Assembly (NCBI GenBank): GCA_026168455.1 | Contig: CM047426.1 | Span: forward strand, 31,865,058-31,929,057 | Length of the DNA: 64,000 bases | DNA from: Theocolax elegans | Lineage: Eukaryota; Arthropoda; Insecta; Hymenoptera; Cerocephalidae | Direction: 5' to 3' | Part shown: positions 43,236-57,686 of the stretch, one piece after another | Layout of the letters: the number at the start of each line of letters is the position of its first letter | Position numbering within the stretch: the stretch's first letter is position 1 | Notes under the pieces: generated by a model | Databases searched by the model: none | Seen by the model: only the letters and a program-made list of their open reading frames with translations | Told to the model about the DNA's origin: nothing | Program-made: the position numbers and the translations under genes

Positions 43236-46200
43236 TGCGTCTCGTATAAAAATAAAATATACTTTTCACTCTAATCAGCTATAATGTGCATTTGATCCCT
43301 GTAGACTCACTTTATTCCCCGTAAACCCACTTTATTCAACATACACTAACTCTATTACTTATTTTGACTTCTTCCTACAAATACTAAATTAAATATACCA
43401 AAAAATCTTGCAAAAATGTATAGGAATTTGAAAAGTGTATAACTTATTATAATTTAATTATTGTTGAACAAAGAGGTCTTTTAAATTATCAGGGTGAAAA
43501 TTTGTATATGCAGTTCGGGAGTAAAAGATAATTCTCTTGGATGAATTACTGCTCTCGCTACAACTCGGGCAACAACTTTCATAAATGCTTATTTTACATC
43601 CTTAGTGGACATATAACTATTATTTTGTATAGAAGTAAAGCTACCCGTTTACAGCAATATATATAATTAATAAATTAAATAAACAAATAAATATATCTAA
43701 AATTAAATTTAAAATCTTTTAACCCTTAGAGGGCCGGAAAACCACTGTAGTGGGTCGACCCATGATGGGCACTTTGTCAATGACCAATCCATGATATAAG
43801 ATACCTTTTTTTACCATTTTTCTATGGAGGATATGCCATTCCAAATCCCGACCCTCTAAAGGTTAATCGTATATAATTAGACATTTTATTAATTATTAAT
43901 TATGTATTAAAATATTTTGTACGCGTGTGTACAAAAGAAATACACAATTACTGGAAAGCAAAGCAGCAAACTCACGTAAAACTATAAAAACAAATAAAAA
44001 AAACGTATTTAAAAATATATGCTTAAAATACAAATACATTTTTCTTTAAAAACTTTTTATGCGTACATAATTTTATACAACGTTTAACGTAGTATACTTT
44101 CATACTAACACTATACATAAAACAAAAAGAATATTAGTACAACTATAAAAAACTACAAAATTATTTTACTGTAAGTTGTATGAAAAGATAGAAGGCATGC
44201 ATATTTTTGAAAGAGCTCTGGCACATTTTAATTGCAGAATTTTGCATCCATATAAATAAATTATATTAGAAAATATAATTATTTCTTTCATTTTTTTATT
44301 TAACATCGCACTTTTTAGCTTCTATTATAGTGCTAATAATCGACGGTGATATGCGACGTATTTTTTGTAAAGAAAGCACTTGTCCAAAATATACATTTTG
44401 GTAATTGTAATAGTGCGAATGCCACTCTTTAAACATTAAGGGGATGTAATACTCAACTAGTTACCTACCGAGCTATATGAGACAATTATATTTAAGTAAC
44501 TAATACATATTCTGAATAAACGAAAATAGCGTTGGAAGGCAATTTTCACATAGTGGACTTAGGTTATAAAATTTCCTTCCAATCATTCTCGTTAATTATT
44601 GCCCATACATACTTAGCTCTTGGCAAAATTATAGAAGGTATCAATACGGAGGGCAATGATGTCTTGATTTTTCATTTATTCAAGTATTTCATGATTAATT
44701 GACAAAACATGCGTGCCATTACTCGTTCGGTAAAAATTGACTATTACATCCCGTTAAGTATATTACTGTTTAGATACAGCTCGAAAGCAGAAGTTCATGC
44801 AAAAAATATTACAGAAGATGAAATTAAAAAGAATTTTTATATAAAGTGCAATTTCATTTTTGTACAACAATTTTCAATATTGCTAAATAAAGCAAACATT
44901 GGAATATATATTGTATAGGTAGATATAAACCATACAAATTACATTGTATTTCAAATTGCATTTCAATAAAAATCTAAAAAAAATAGAGATCAAACCATGC
45001 AATAGAATACACACAAACACTTCACTAAATAACAAGAAAATAATTTGTATAACTTGTTATCCATGTCAAACAATACTGCGTAATAAATATTAAAAAACCT
45101 GAGTATTTTACTATATAGTTTTATAATACTCAGATCTGATTGATGTTGACAAGAAATTCTTCAGTACTTAAAAATTTAAAAATTACACTTTAATAGATCC
45201 TGGAGACTGCCATGCCGAAGATATAAATGAACAATCAACCTACAAAATACAAAAATATGAGATAAAGTCACCGATATATTGTTTTTTAGAAATTTTTTTT
45301 AAATTAACTAACTGTAATAATAATAATAATAAACTAATATAATATGATATATTTGTTTGTGATTTGCGAATAGCAAATATACATATAGTTAAATTGTATT
45401 TTATCAGTCACATTTTAATTTGTTTAATTATATTTTTAAAATGTGAATATCACAAACTAGACCTTTTTTGTTCTTTTTGTAGTGAGTAAAGATCATTAAT
45501 TAAATATTTATTGTACTGAAATCTACTTGGTCTCTTACGATAGAGAATTTCATTTGATTCCATCAGAATAAAATAGAATTTTATCAATGTAGAATTACAA
45601 ACAATTTTGTTTCGAAAAGTATTGTCTAGTTGGGTATGAAAGTTAAATAGGTTTTTTTTGTAGAAAAAATTAATGTTGAATCAATGAACTTAAATAAGAT
45701 GGCTCCAAATTGATGCAGGTACAATCTTGTAAATTGTTACAATTTTTTAAGCCCAATTTATTCTACTTCAACTTTCATAAAAATTGGCTTTGTACGGATT
45801 CAATCTAATGAAATTTTCTATCTTAACAGACCAACTAGATTACAATACAATAAATTCTGAATTCAATGATCTTCACTTACTGCAAAAGAAGTATACAAAA
45901 GGTCTATCTTGTGATAATGACATTATTAGTGTATAATTACAACGTTAAAAACATGACTAACAAAATATAATTTATGTATATATGTATATTTGCAATTTGC
46001 AAACCCCAAACAAATATTGTTAGTATAACAATATTTATATATTTATTTTAACAAATGTATGCTTGTAAAGCACAAAATACCACCTATGGCCTTTCGGATA
46101 GGACATGTAAATTTTGGCGAGCTCCCATTTAGATGACCATAAAAAACACCGACTCTTCATTACGTTATATTGGACTGGACAGTAAACTCATCACCTAGCA

Positions 46201-49200
46201 GCAAATGTTTCAGACAGCCTTCCTAGACATCGAACACGTTAGGACGTTGGCATTTGGATACGCTCCTTAGCACACACAGCTTACAGATAGATCTGCAGAT
46301 AAATCCATTAATATAAGTATTTATATATACTATAAAGGGAGTAGGAAAGGGCTGTATAATACAACTGTATAATACAATTAATGGCAGCTGAAAGTGGGAA
46401 ATGTGATTGGGAAGATTTGAAGTTATGATTTCGTTAACATAACCAGTTAATTCAATTAATAACATATACAAGCCCCAAGGAAAAGTATATTACCTGAAAT
46501 CAAAACAGTGCATCATCTTCAGCAATGGAACCATTGACTTCAAGAAAAGAGAGACTAAAACTTGTATCGCCCCATTGCCATAATCCATTGAAATGTAGAA
46601 TCGTAGAATATACCTGATTTGATATACGTTGTAACAGTTGTTTGGTACACTTCTTGGAATGTTCTGAAAGTATATCTAAAATTAGTATCTTTTCGGACAG
46701 CACATTAATGGCAAATGGATTGTCGTCACTTCCTCAAGTAAAAGCACTAACTAAATATCTTAATTAGTTATAAACATTATAATTTACTATTACCTAATCT
46801 CCTGAGTTTCTTCTTTTTGTTGTACTTTAGCTACCAGAACCAAATATCCAACTATAGTTACCAATGATTCCTTGTAGATCTGGGTGCGTGAGATTATTTA
46901 TTCTCAATCAAATGTTACCCAAAGCTTTCACTAAATAACTTATTAAATAGGTTTCCCCTCTTCCTTTTCACCTTCTACAAATAAAGATAAAGAGCACAGA
47001 CAATTTATAAACGCTCACTTTTTCCAAATATAGGTTATGTTTGTCCCGGCGACCGGCGAACGTTGCATACTGTATGTTTCCGACTTTAGAGAGGCAGTTA
47101 ATATATATATTTTTATATCTTATATACTAAATAAGCCCGCGATCCTCTCGAAAAGGCATATCAAATATTTTAAGTAGACTTTTTATGTAGGTTAGAGGTT
47201 TAAAAAAATCAATCAAAACAGTAAACGATGGCCTCGATGATCAAGTCTATCCTATTGTAAAATTCAGTAAGCGCTCGAATCGAAGATCTCGAATCTCGAT
47301 CTCGAACATGAAAAAACTCGAAAATCAATGGAAAACAAAACATCGGCACGCGTAGCGCGCCCAAATCCACTAGTAATATAATATGAACGTTCAAGAATAT
47401 CGCTATATGTATACTTTATATGTAGGACCAACTTTACTATATAGGAAATCGATCAGTACATCACTCGCGAGTCGCGGCCGGCACGATGGCACGACGACAA
47501 GGTGACCGCCGATACACAATATACATGTATATATATATGGATATGTGGCCCGGTCAAAATAAAAATATTTATTATATACGTTTACATTATAGCGCGAGCG
47601 TGATCCCCTCCCGTAGACTCCCAAACGGGAAAATTGATTTTCTTCTAGAGTAGAAGAGTTTTGTTAACATTTATAATGATTCTCCAAGATTTTCTTCAAG
47701 TCTTTTCGCAATTACTAATAAATGTATTCACTAATATTTTATAACCTAAATTTATGATATAAATCGCGTTTTTATATTAAAATAAACAAAAAACAGTAAA
47801 TTAAAATATAAATAGAGTAGAAAATAATCGTTCGTTGGAGCTATGGAGAAGGTGATTCCACAACGCGATTTTACCATTCCAAACAGATGAAAAGAAATAA
47901 TCGACGCAGCGCGCGTTCAGTACCCTACGGGCGGGGATTCGCTCGGAAGCGCGAGCGTGATCCCCGCCCGTAGACTTGGAAACGGGAAACTTGATTTTTG
48001 TCTAGAGCAGAAGAGTTTTGTTAAAATATATGATTCTTCAAGATTTTTCTCAAGTTTTTTCGCAATTACTAATAAATGTATTCACTAGTATTTTATAACC
48101 TAAATTTTATGATATAAATCGCGTTTTTATAATAAAATAAACAAAGAAACTGTAAATAAAAATATAAATAGAGTAGAAAATTTGTTCGTTGGAGCTATGG
48201 AGAAGGTGATTCCACAACGCGATTTTACCATTCCAAACAGATGAAAAGAAATAATCGACGCAGCGCGCGTTCAGTACCCTACGGGCGGGGATTCGCTCGG
48301 AAGCGCGAGCGTGATCCCCGCCCGTAGACTCCCAAACGGGAAACTTGATTTTTGTCTAGAGCAGAAGAGTTTTGTTAAAATGTATAAAGATTCTTCAAGA
48401 TTTTACTCAAGTTTTTTCGCAATTACTAATAAATGTATTCACTAGTATTTTTTAACCTATATTTTATGATATAAATCGCGTTTTTATATTAAAATAAAGA
48501 AAAGAACTGTAAATAAAAATATAAATAGATTGGAAAATAATCGTTCGTTGGAGCTATGGAGAAGGTGATCCGCAACGCGATTTTACCATTCCAAACAGAT
48601 GAAAAGGAATAATCGACGCAGCGCGCGTTCAGTACCCTACGGGCGGGGATTCGCTCGGAAGCGCGAGCGTGATCCCCGCCCGTAGACTTGGAAACGGGAA
48701 ACTTGATTTTTGTCTAGAGCAGAAGAGTTTTGTTAAAATATATAATGATTCTTCAAGATTTTTCTCAAGTTTTTTCGCAATTACTAATAAATGTATTCAC
48801 TAGTATTTTATAACCTAAATTTTATTATATAAATCGCGTTTTTATAATAAAATAAACAAAGAAACTGTAAATAAAAATATAAATAGAGTAGAAAATTTGT
48901 TCGTTGGAGCTATGGAGAAGGTGATTCCACAACGCGATTTTACCATTCCAAACAGATGAAAAGAAATAATCGACGCAGCGCGCGTTCAGTACCCTACGGG
49001 CGGGGATTCGCTCGGAAGCGCGAGCGTGATCCCCGCCCGTAGACTTGGAAACGGGAAACTTGATTTTTGTCTAGAGCAGAAGAGTTTTGTTAAAATATAT
49101 AATGATTCTTCAAGATTTTTCTCAAGTTTTTTCGCAATTACTAATAAATGTATTCACTAGTATTTTATAACCTAAATTTTATTATATAAATCGCGTTTTT

Positions 49201-51416
49201 ATAATAAAATAAACAAAGAAACTGTAAATAAAAATATAAATAGAGTAGAAAATTTGTTCGTTGGAGCTATGGAGAAGGTGATTCCACAACGCGATTTTAC
49301 CATTCCAAACAGATGAAAAGAAATAATCGACGCAGCGCGCGTTCAGTACCCTACGGGCGGGGATTCGCTCGGAAGCGCGAGCGTGATCCCCGCCCGTAAA
49401 CTCCCAAACGGGAAACTTGATTTTTGTCTAGAGCAGAAGAGTTTTGTTAAAATGTATAAAGATTCTTCAAGATTTTACTCAAATTTTTTCGCAATTACTA
49501 ATAAATGTATTCACTAGTATTTTTTAACCTATATTTTATGATATAAATCGCGTTTTTATATTAAAATAAACAAAAAAACTGTAAATAAAAATATAAATAG
49601 AGTAGAAAATAATCGTTCGTTGGAGCTATGGAGAAGGTGATCCGCAACGCGATTTTACCATTCCAAACAGATGTAAAGGAATAATCGACGCAGCGCGCGT
49701 TCAGTACCCTACGGGCGGGGATTCGCATGGAAGCGCGAGCGTGATCCCCGCCCGTAGACTCCCAAACGGGAAACTTGATTTTTGTTTAGAGCAGAAGAGT
49801 TTTGTTGAAATGTATAAAGATTCTTCAAGATTTTACTCAATTTTTTTCGCAATTACTAATAAATGTATTCACTAGTATTTTTTAACCTATATTTTATGAT
49901 ATAAATCGACGTAGCGCGCGTTCAGTACCCTACGGGCGGGGATTCGCATGGAAGCGCGAGCGTGATCCCCGCCCGTAGACTTGGAAACGGGAAAATTGAT
50001 TTTTGTCTAGAGAAGAAGAGTTTTGTTAAAATTTATAATGATTCTCCAAGATTTTCTTCAAGCCATTTCGGAATTACTAATATTTCTATTCACTAGCATT
50101 TTATAACCTATATTTTGGGATATGAATCGCGTTTTTATATTAAAATAAACCCCCAGTAGAATTGCGAGTATGAGAAATGGCTTGGAAACTAATAAATGAC
50201 TAGGCAAAATTGTTAGTTATTGACTACCGATGAAACGCTTTTTCGCGCATTTCTTGCACATTTACTAGAATGGACGTTTCCTCCAAACATCAAGTATTAA
50301 TTTCTCGGTAGTCTTGACAACAAAACTCGACGCTTGTTATGAAATTTGAATCCTATTACAATTTCGAATAGGTTCCGACGATTGTTTGCATCGAACAAAC
50401 ACTCATTTTCGAGATAGTTTTTCTTTTATCAATATATCGCCAAATTTACACAAAACATTTTTGCAGGTTGGTTCATAGCCTGTAATGTTTCAGGTTTCAT
50501 GATTACGGAAACTATATTTCCAAACTTAAAAATAGTTAGTTTAATTCTAACATTTATAGATTATTATAAATTATACAATTAAATTGCCAGGAAAGGTTAA
50601 AAAAAAGCGTTTCATCAAGAGGGCAAAAATGTACTTAGTTTCAACCTATTCCTATTTTAACTGGCTTGCTTCGATTCACTAAATAGATTTGAATTCTACT
50701 AGGGCGAAGCAACTGTAAATAAAAATATAAATAGATTGAAAAATAATTGTTCGTTGGAGTTATGGAGAAGGTGATTTCGCAAGGCGATTTTACCATTCCA
50801 AACAGATGAAAAGAAATAATCGACGCAGCGCGCGTTCAGTACCCTACGGGCGGGGATTCGCTCGGAAGCGCGAGCGTGATCCCCGCCCGTAGACTCCCAA
50901 ACGGGAAACTTGATTTTTGTCTAGAGCAGAAGAGTTTTGTTAACATTTATAATGTTTCTCCAAGATTTTCTTCAAGTCTTTTCGCAGTTGCTAATAAATG
51001 TATTCACTAGTATTTTATAACCTAAATTTTATTATATAAATCGCGTTTTTATATTAAAATAAGCAAAAAAACTGTAAATAAAAATATAAATAGAATAGAA
51101 AATAATTGTTCGTTGGAGCTATGGCTTTTACTCCCGAACTGCATATACAAATTTTCACCCTGATAATTTAAAAGACCTCTTTATTCAACAATAATTAATT
51201 TATAATAAGTTATACACTTTTCAAATTCCTATACATTTTTGCAAGATTTTTTGGTATATTTAATTTAGTATTTGTAGGAAGAAGTCAAAATAAGTAATAG
51301 AGTTAGTGTATGTTGAATAAAGTGGGTTTACGGAGAATAAAGTGAGTCTACAGGGATCAAATGCACATTATAGCTGATTAGAGTGAAAAGTATATTTTAT
51401 TTTTATACGAGACGCA

Positions 51417-51463
<47 letters not shown>

Positions 51464-54400
51464 CGCCACATAAGTATAGAGAAGTCTTTTATAGAGAAGT
51501 AAAAAAAGTATATTATTTCATTTGAACGAATACATAATAATATTTTTGACGCAAATCAAATAAACGAGCGCCATCTCTAGGCAGCTGATGTAATTGCGCA
51601 ACCAAGCATTCCGCAATGGCGTCGATAACAGAACACAGGTTTCGTACCTGTCAAATCGTACTTCTCACTTTACGACTTCAATAATAATTTTTCGGATTCA
51701 TATCCGACTAAAAAATGTTCCCCGTTTGAATGGCTATGGCGCTCAGCTCAATATTTATGGATTGAGAGCTTCGTATTTTTATAATTTACAATTATCGGTA
51801 GTTTCTATAACATTATCCCACCTGACTTCAGCGCCACTACTCGAGGTGACGTTTTTCTGAAACTTTGTGTACGGACTCCCCTTAATGTGTCTACAATTTG
51901 AAGTGTTTATTTATAAAGTTAAAAGCAATTGTTTAGTTTGTAAACATAAATCAAATTTGAATCTAATTGTATGCTATTAAAAATGGTTATAATACAAATC
52001 AGTAGAAAACACGTAAAAACTTTAAAAGACATGTGAATCGATACAAATATTTTAATTCACTGGATAGAATGCTGAAAACATTATTTAAATGCTTCGAGGT
52101 TATTTACTTGCAATTTTTACTGTCTAGTTCTGAGGTTGAAATTTCTCCTAGAAAGCCAAAGTATAAATTTAAAGGACATTTCAATGAAAAAAATTAGTAA
52201 ACGTTAAAATGTTTTTCCTTTAAATAATAAAAAATAGTAGATTATAAAACAAATTTACACGCTGTAGCTTTGAATGTACACAAAAATGATAGACAATAGT
52301 CCAAATAAATTTTCTTCAGTATTTGTGTTTCACATGTGATGTTCAATTTAGATTCCTGTATTTAAAACTATTTGCATTATCTTTTTGCAAATTAAAGCTC
52401 CCTTTAATTTTATCCTTTTCTCTTTCCATTTCTCCCTATTCCTTTTCCATGAGGCTGTACACACTATTCTATGGTCGAATTCACTTTCTCTCTCTCTCTC
52501 TCTCTCTCTCTCTGGGCTTTAGACTTCGATTGTGCTTATACTCCTTACAAGGGAAAACTATTATTAAATTGGATTCCGAGGCTCTACTTCCGCGCGCGCA
52601 GTTCGCGACAAAGCTTTTGTGCGCGGGAAATTGTGCTAGAAGAGGAACGCGAATGAACTCACACGTGTAATATAGATTTCTATAAAGGTAAAAGTATTTT
52701 CCAAAAAGGTTAAGAAAGAATAACAGACACAAGAGAAACACAATCCAAAACAAATATTTTAGACGAATGGTAAGTCAAATTTAAATTATTTAATTTTAAA
52801 AATTTCGTTAGAATCATTCACTTACTTTAACTGTCAAAGGATTTATTTTTATTCTAGAAACATGCTTTACACCAAAAGAGAATCTAGTGCTTTTAAATAC
52901 GATCAAATAAGTACATAGAATAAATTATGTAGTGACGTAATAAAATGTATTTCCTTGTATATATTTATAATAAAAAAATTTATAAAAAATATGTTTTTAA
53001 CAACTATATAGGAAAAAATATTTTACAGCTTTATATTAAAACAAAGAAAAGGGAATATCCAGACTTCTTTATTCACCTCAGTTTTCGGTTGGTTAAGAAG
53101 ATTTTATCTTGCATTAAAAATATATTTGTATCAACTCAGATATCTCAACAAATAGGTAACTCAAGCACCCGCCAACTTTCAAATATGATTTAGATGAACA
53201 ATTTCTAGCATTTTCAAAAACATCTTTCTCCAGAACAACGCATAATTTATTACTTCAATCGCTGAATGGAATCAGGTGGTGAGAAAACAGTTGAACGCCC
53301 TATGCAATTTACGCGTCGGGCAAACACACTCAGATTTGGTAAGATCTCGATAGCCCAGTGCAATATCTTGGGGATTGGGCCGAGTGAAGCCAAACGTCGA
53401 AAGAAGAAAGATGAAAAAATCGAGGAAAAGAACCGAAAGAAAAGGAGCCAGTAAGAAGGACCAGCAGCAGAGATAACCAAGTGATATAGAATGCTGAATT
53501 GACTATCGCAGAACACCCTAATTCGATAAAAGTAAATATAGAGGAAAATGGATAAAATTTTAGAGGTTGATGCATCACACGTCAGAATGAACTACAATAC
53601 ATAGCAAAAAGGGATAATTAATTGATATATTTTTAATTAAAAGTCAAAACGTTGTCACCCCCCAGTAGTTTGATTTTTAATGGTACATTCAAACAAATTA
53701 AAAAAAAATGTATGATTGTGTGTCAAGTTAACTCTATATATGTTTGCTTTATATATAAATCGTTTTTCACAAAATTATTCTACATATATATCATCTATTC
53801 TATATGGTAGTAGGAAAAATGAGGCTCGTTTACTCATGCTTATCCCAGCTATAACCCTCCTTCGTCCCTTCCCAAAATAGGGTAAAAATTTCTAGATTTT
53901 ATGTTATTTTGCATTTTATAGTTTTTTCTAAAATCCTTCTTCATTCCTCCCCATCCCTCCTCTCGCTCTCGTTTACACCCTCGTCTTCACTTTTGAAAAT
54001 TTTACCCGTTATTGATATGCATTTTCTTCCCTCCTCCGTCTTTCCTCCATCTCTCGTGAAAACCACACTTTGCCGGTACATAAAATTAATCAAGTTTCTA
54101 TTTAATTCTTAAAACATAGTGTCTATAATAATATAGATTCGGACTATTGACAAGATTATATAATATGAAGTAATGTTTGCAAGAGTTTGGTAATTAGACG
54201 AAATTCAGTATTGTATTATTTAACCTTTAGAAGACAGGAAACGAACAATTGTTACGTCTAGATTAGTAAACGTTAATATAGCCAGGTCAAACCTTAACGA
54301 GAGGGGAAATTATTAATGAATAATCCACGCTCCACGCCTTGTTTCGACCTACACTTTCGTCCACATATCTCCTGGGTTGAGCGTCCGACGAAAAGATTCG

Positions 54401-57400
54401 GGATTGATGGTTGTTGTAAATAATTCGAAACTAATTTATTTTAATTTAATACAATAAATTTATTTATTTAATACCAAAAAAGCAATTTGTATAATTGATT
54501 ACAAAACAGTTGAAATTAGTACATAATCTCGTATACAATATTATGAAACATTAAGCGATATAAAGATTTATTTCAATAATAGGAACAAAATATTTGAATT
54601 TAGAATTATAATATACAAGTGCCGAATCCCACTAACACATTCACAAAAATATAGAGTTAGGAAGCATGTATCTGTATTTGTATATGAATAGGTTGTTAGA
54701 CACTAAAACTAAAGGACCCAAAATATGTAAAAGCTATACGCTTATAGCGTATAGCTTTTACATTCCAGGCACGATCGTTAAATGCTTTAAAAAATAAATG
54801 ACTATAATATTTAGAAGTTACTATAAAAATAAATTTTAGCCAAATGGGTAAACAATTGACTGAATTTCTCAATTGACTTATTTATATACATAGTACATAC
54901 ATACAAAGATACATATATTTTCAAAAACAATTAAATGGTTAACAAAAGTTTTCTCTTGTGATTAACATTTTTTACCTTCAAAATTTGTACGTATAATCGA
55001 TATTTATTTAGATAAAGTCTAAAACCGTCTTTTTTGTACATTTTACGCTTTTTTAACGGCTTTTTCATTTATTAGAAAAAATATAAATGTGAGTAACAAA
55101 TGTTTAATAGAAAAGTTTTCTTTTATTGTGATGAACATTTCTTATATTTAAAATTTCTACGTAAAATCAATATTTATTTAGTTAATGTTAAAGGGGAGTC
55201 TGTACTAATAGCTTCCCAAATCCGCCACCCGAAAATTTGCGAGCAGAAGTGGCGCTGCCGTCAGATAGGCTGAGTTCATATTCAACAATAATTATGGACA
55301 TTTAAAGAAAATAGAGTTTTTACCACACAAAATCAAAGTTGAGCGCCATAGCTATTGATGTAATGATTAATTACATATTGCTTACCTGATCGAAAAGTCA
55401 GTATTTTCGACGAATAGTGAGAAGTACGAATCAATTCTGAGAACACATACCGAAGTCACTTCGTACTTCTCACTATTCGTCGAAAATACTGACTTTTCGA
55501 TCAGCTAAGTAATATGTAATTAATCATTACATCAATAGCTATGGCGCTTAACTTTGATTTTGTGTAGTAAAAACTCTATTTTTTTTAATTGTCCAAAATT
55601 GTTGTCGAATATGAACTCAGTCTATCTGACGGCAGCGCCACTTCTGCTCGCAAATTTTCAGATGGTGATATATTCAACTATACTCTACGGACTCCCCAAA
55701 AGCTTCTTTTACTAGAAGCCATCTGGCGCGCAAGCGCGCACCTTACATTTGTGTTTAGTTTCTTTATATTTTTAATGTTTTAATTTTAAAGCAGGTTACG
55801 TACTTTTCCTAAGCATACATTTTAAAAACTTTTGTTTTGCCCGTTTCCATAGATACATGCAATTACGTCATTTTCAATCGACCATTCATATCACGTTTTA
55901 AGAGGCTTCGCATCATTTTTTTAAAGGGGGATCATACACGTTAGGCTTTTTCAACTGTTTTTCTGTACTTAGCTTTTAAAATATTCATTTAGGCAAAAAG
56001 TGTTGGATACAAAAAAGTTATATCTTATTAAGATAAAGATTTTTTACATTTAAACTTTTACAGTACAATTTATATTTGTCTTTATAAAGTAGAAAAAACG
56101 GTTTTTTTGCACTGTTTTGACACTTTTATACGTTTAACTTGCCAGTATATATAGTTGTACATAGAAAATTACAATACATAAATTATCACATATTTTATTT
56201 GTAAACATTTTCTATATTCATATTTTAGATTATTTAATTTTTTTTATATAATGTCGTAGAAAAACGTTTCAGCGCCATTTTAAAAAGTGCTACCGTTCAA
56301 GACCTGTTCGGTCAATTTGGTCCAAAATAGAAACGTTTACTTCTCTATTTATGTAGAAGATACCATCAAAATTTCATCCAAATCGGTTTAAAATTGGCTG
56401 AGTTATTCGATTAACTTAACTACATACATACGTACACACATACATACTTTTTCAAAAACGTTTAAAATGGTTTATTTTCTGGACGAAAAATTTTTTTATG
56501 TATAAATAAACAATTATTTATGGTGTTACATTTTTCGCGATGGTGAAAACATAAGGTACTCTCATGCAACGATCGTGTCTAAATATGGATTTTTGATCTA
56601 CAATGAATTCTTCTTAAATATGCCTCAAGAAAAAAATGTTCTTGCTTCAATGTGATTCTTCTACAATTAAATGTAAAATCAAAAAAATTCCTCTCAATTA
56701 TAAAGAAATCGCAATAAACCAATCAAATTTTCTTTTTGAGGTATATTTAAGAAGTATTCCGCTTACAAGGGGGAGTATTTGACCTCCGAGAAACGGATCT
56801 TATCCTAACTTTAGTATACATCGTCGCCTCCGAATAAAAACATTCTAACTCAGAAATCGCTTGGAAAATACGTTAACTCAGAATTCGCTTGGAGAACACG
56901 TTAACTCAGAAATCGCTTGGAAAACACGTTAACTCAGAATTCGCTTGAAGAACACGTTAACTCAGAAATCGCTTGGAGAACATGTTAACTCAGAAATCGC
57001 TTGGAAAACACGTTAACTCAGAAATCGCTTGGAAAACACGTTAACTCAAAATTCGCTTGGACAACACGTTAACTCAAAAATCGCTTGGAGAAGACTTTAA
57101 CTCAAAAGTTGCTTGGAGAACACGTTAATTTAGAGGATGATTTTTGGCGCCTCGATTTAAGTTGGCACCACTGCCAAAAATTTTTAACAGTTCAAGAATA
57201 AATAAAAAAACTTTCATATATTTATACACGTATTTTTTTTTAAATTTCTCTAAGCGTTCTTATTATACACTAATGCGTTCTCCTAAAAAAGGTGGAAAAT
57301 TCTTTAAATATTTAAGAAAATCGTAGAAATTAGTGTTTTCGATAACTTTATGAAATCGATATGTATACGGGCTCTCCATAAATGTGTAAAAGTACATAAA

Positions 57401-57624
57401 TTTATTTCTACTATAAATCGTAGAATAAATTTTTGAAAGAATTGATATTGTGATGTGTTGGTACTTTATTTTTATGAAATTGCATTATTTCATAATTATA
57501 TTGTTTTTAATATAAATATTAAAAAATTTGCTTTGTTTAGTTTTAGCGATTATCTAAAAAATATTTTGTATGGGAGAAAGTTCAACTGTATTCCCCCTTG
57601 CGACGCAAAGTATACTTTATATAT

Positions 57625-57686
<62 letters not shown>
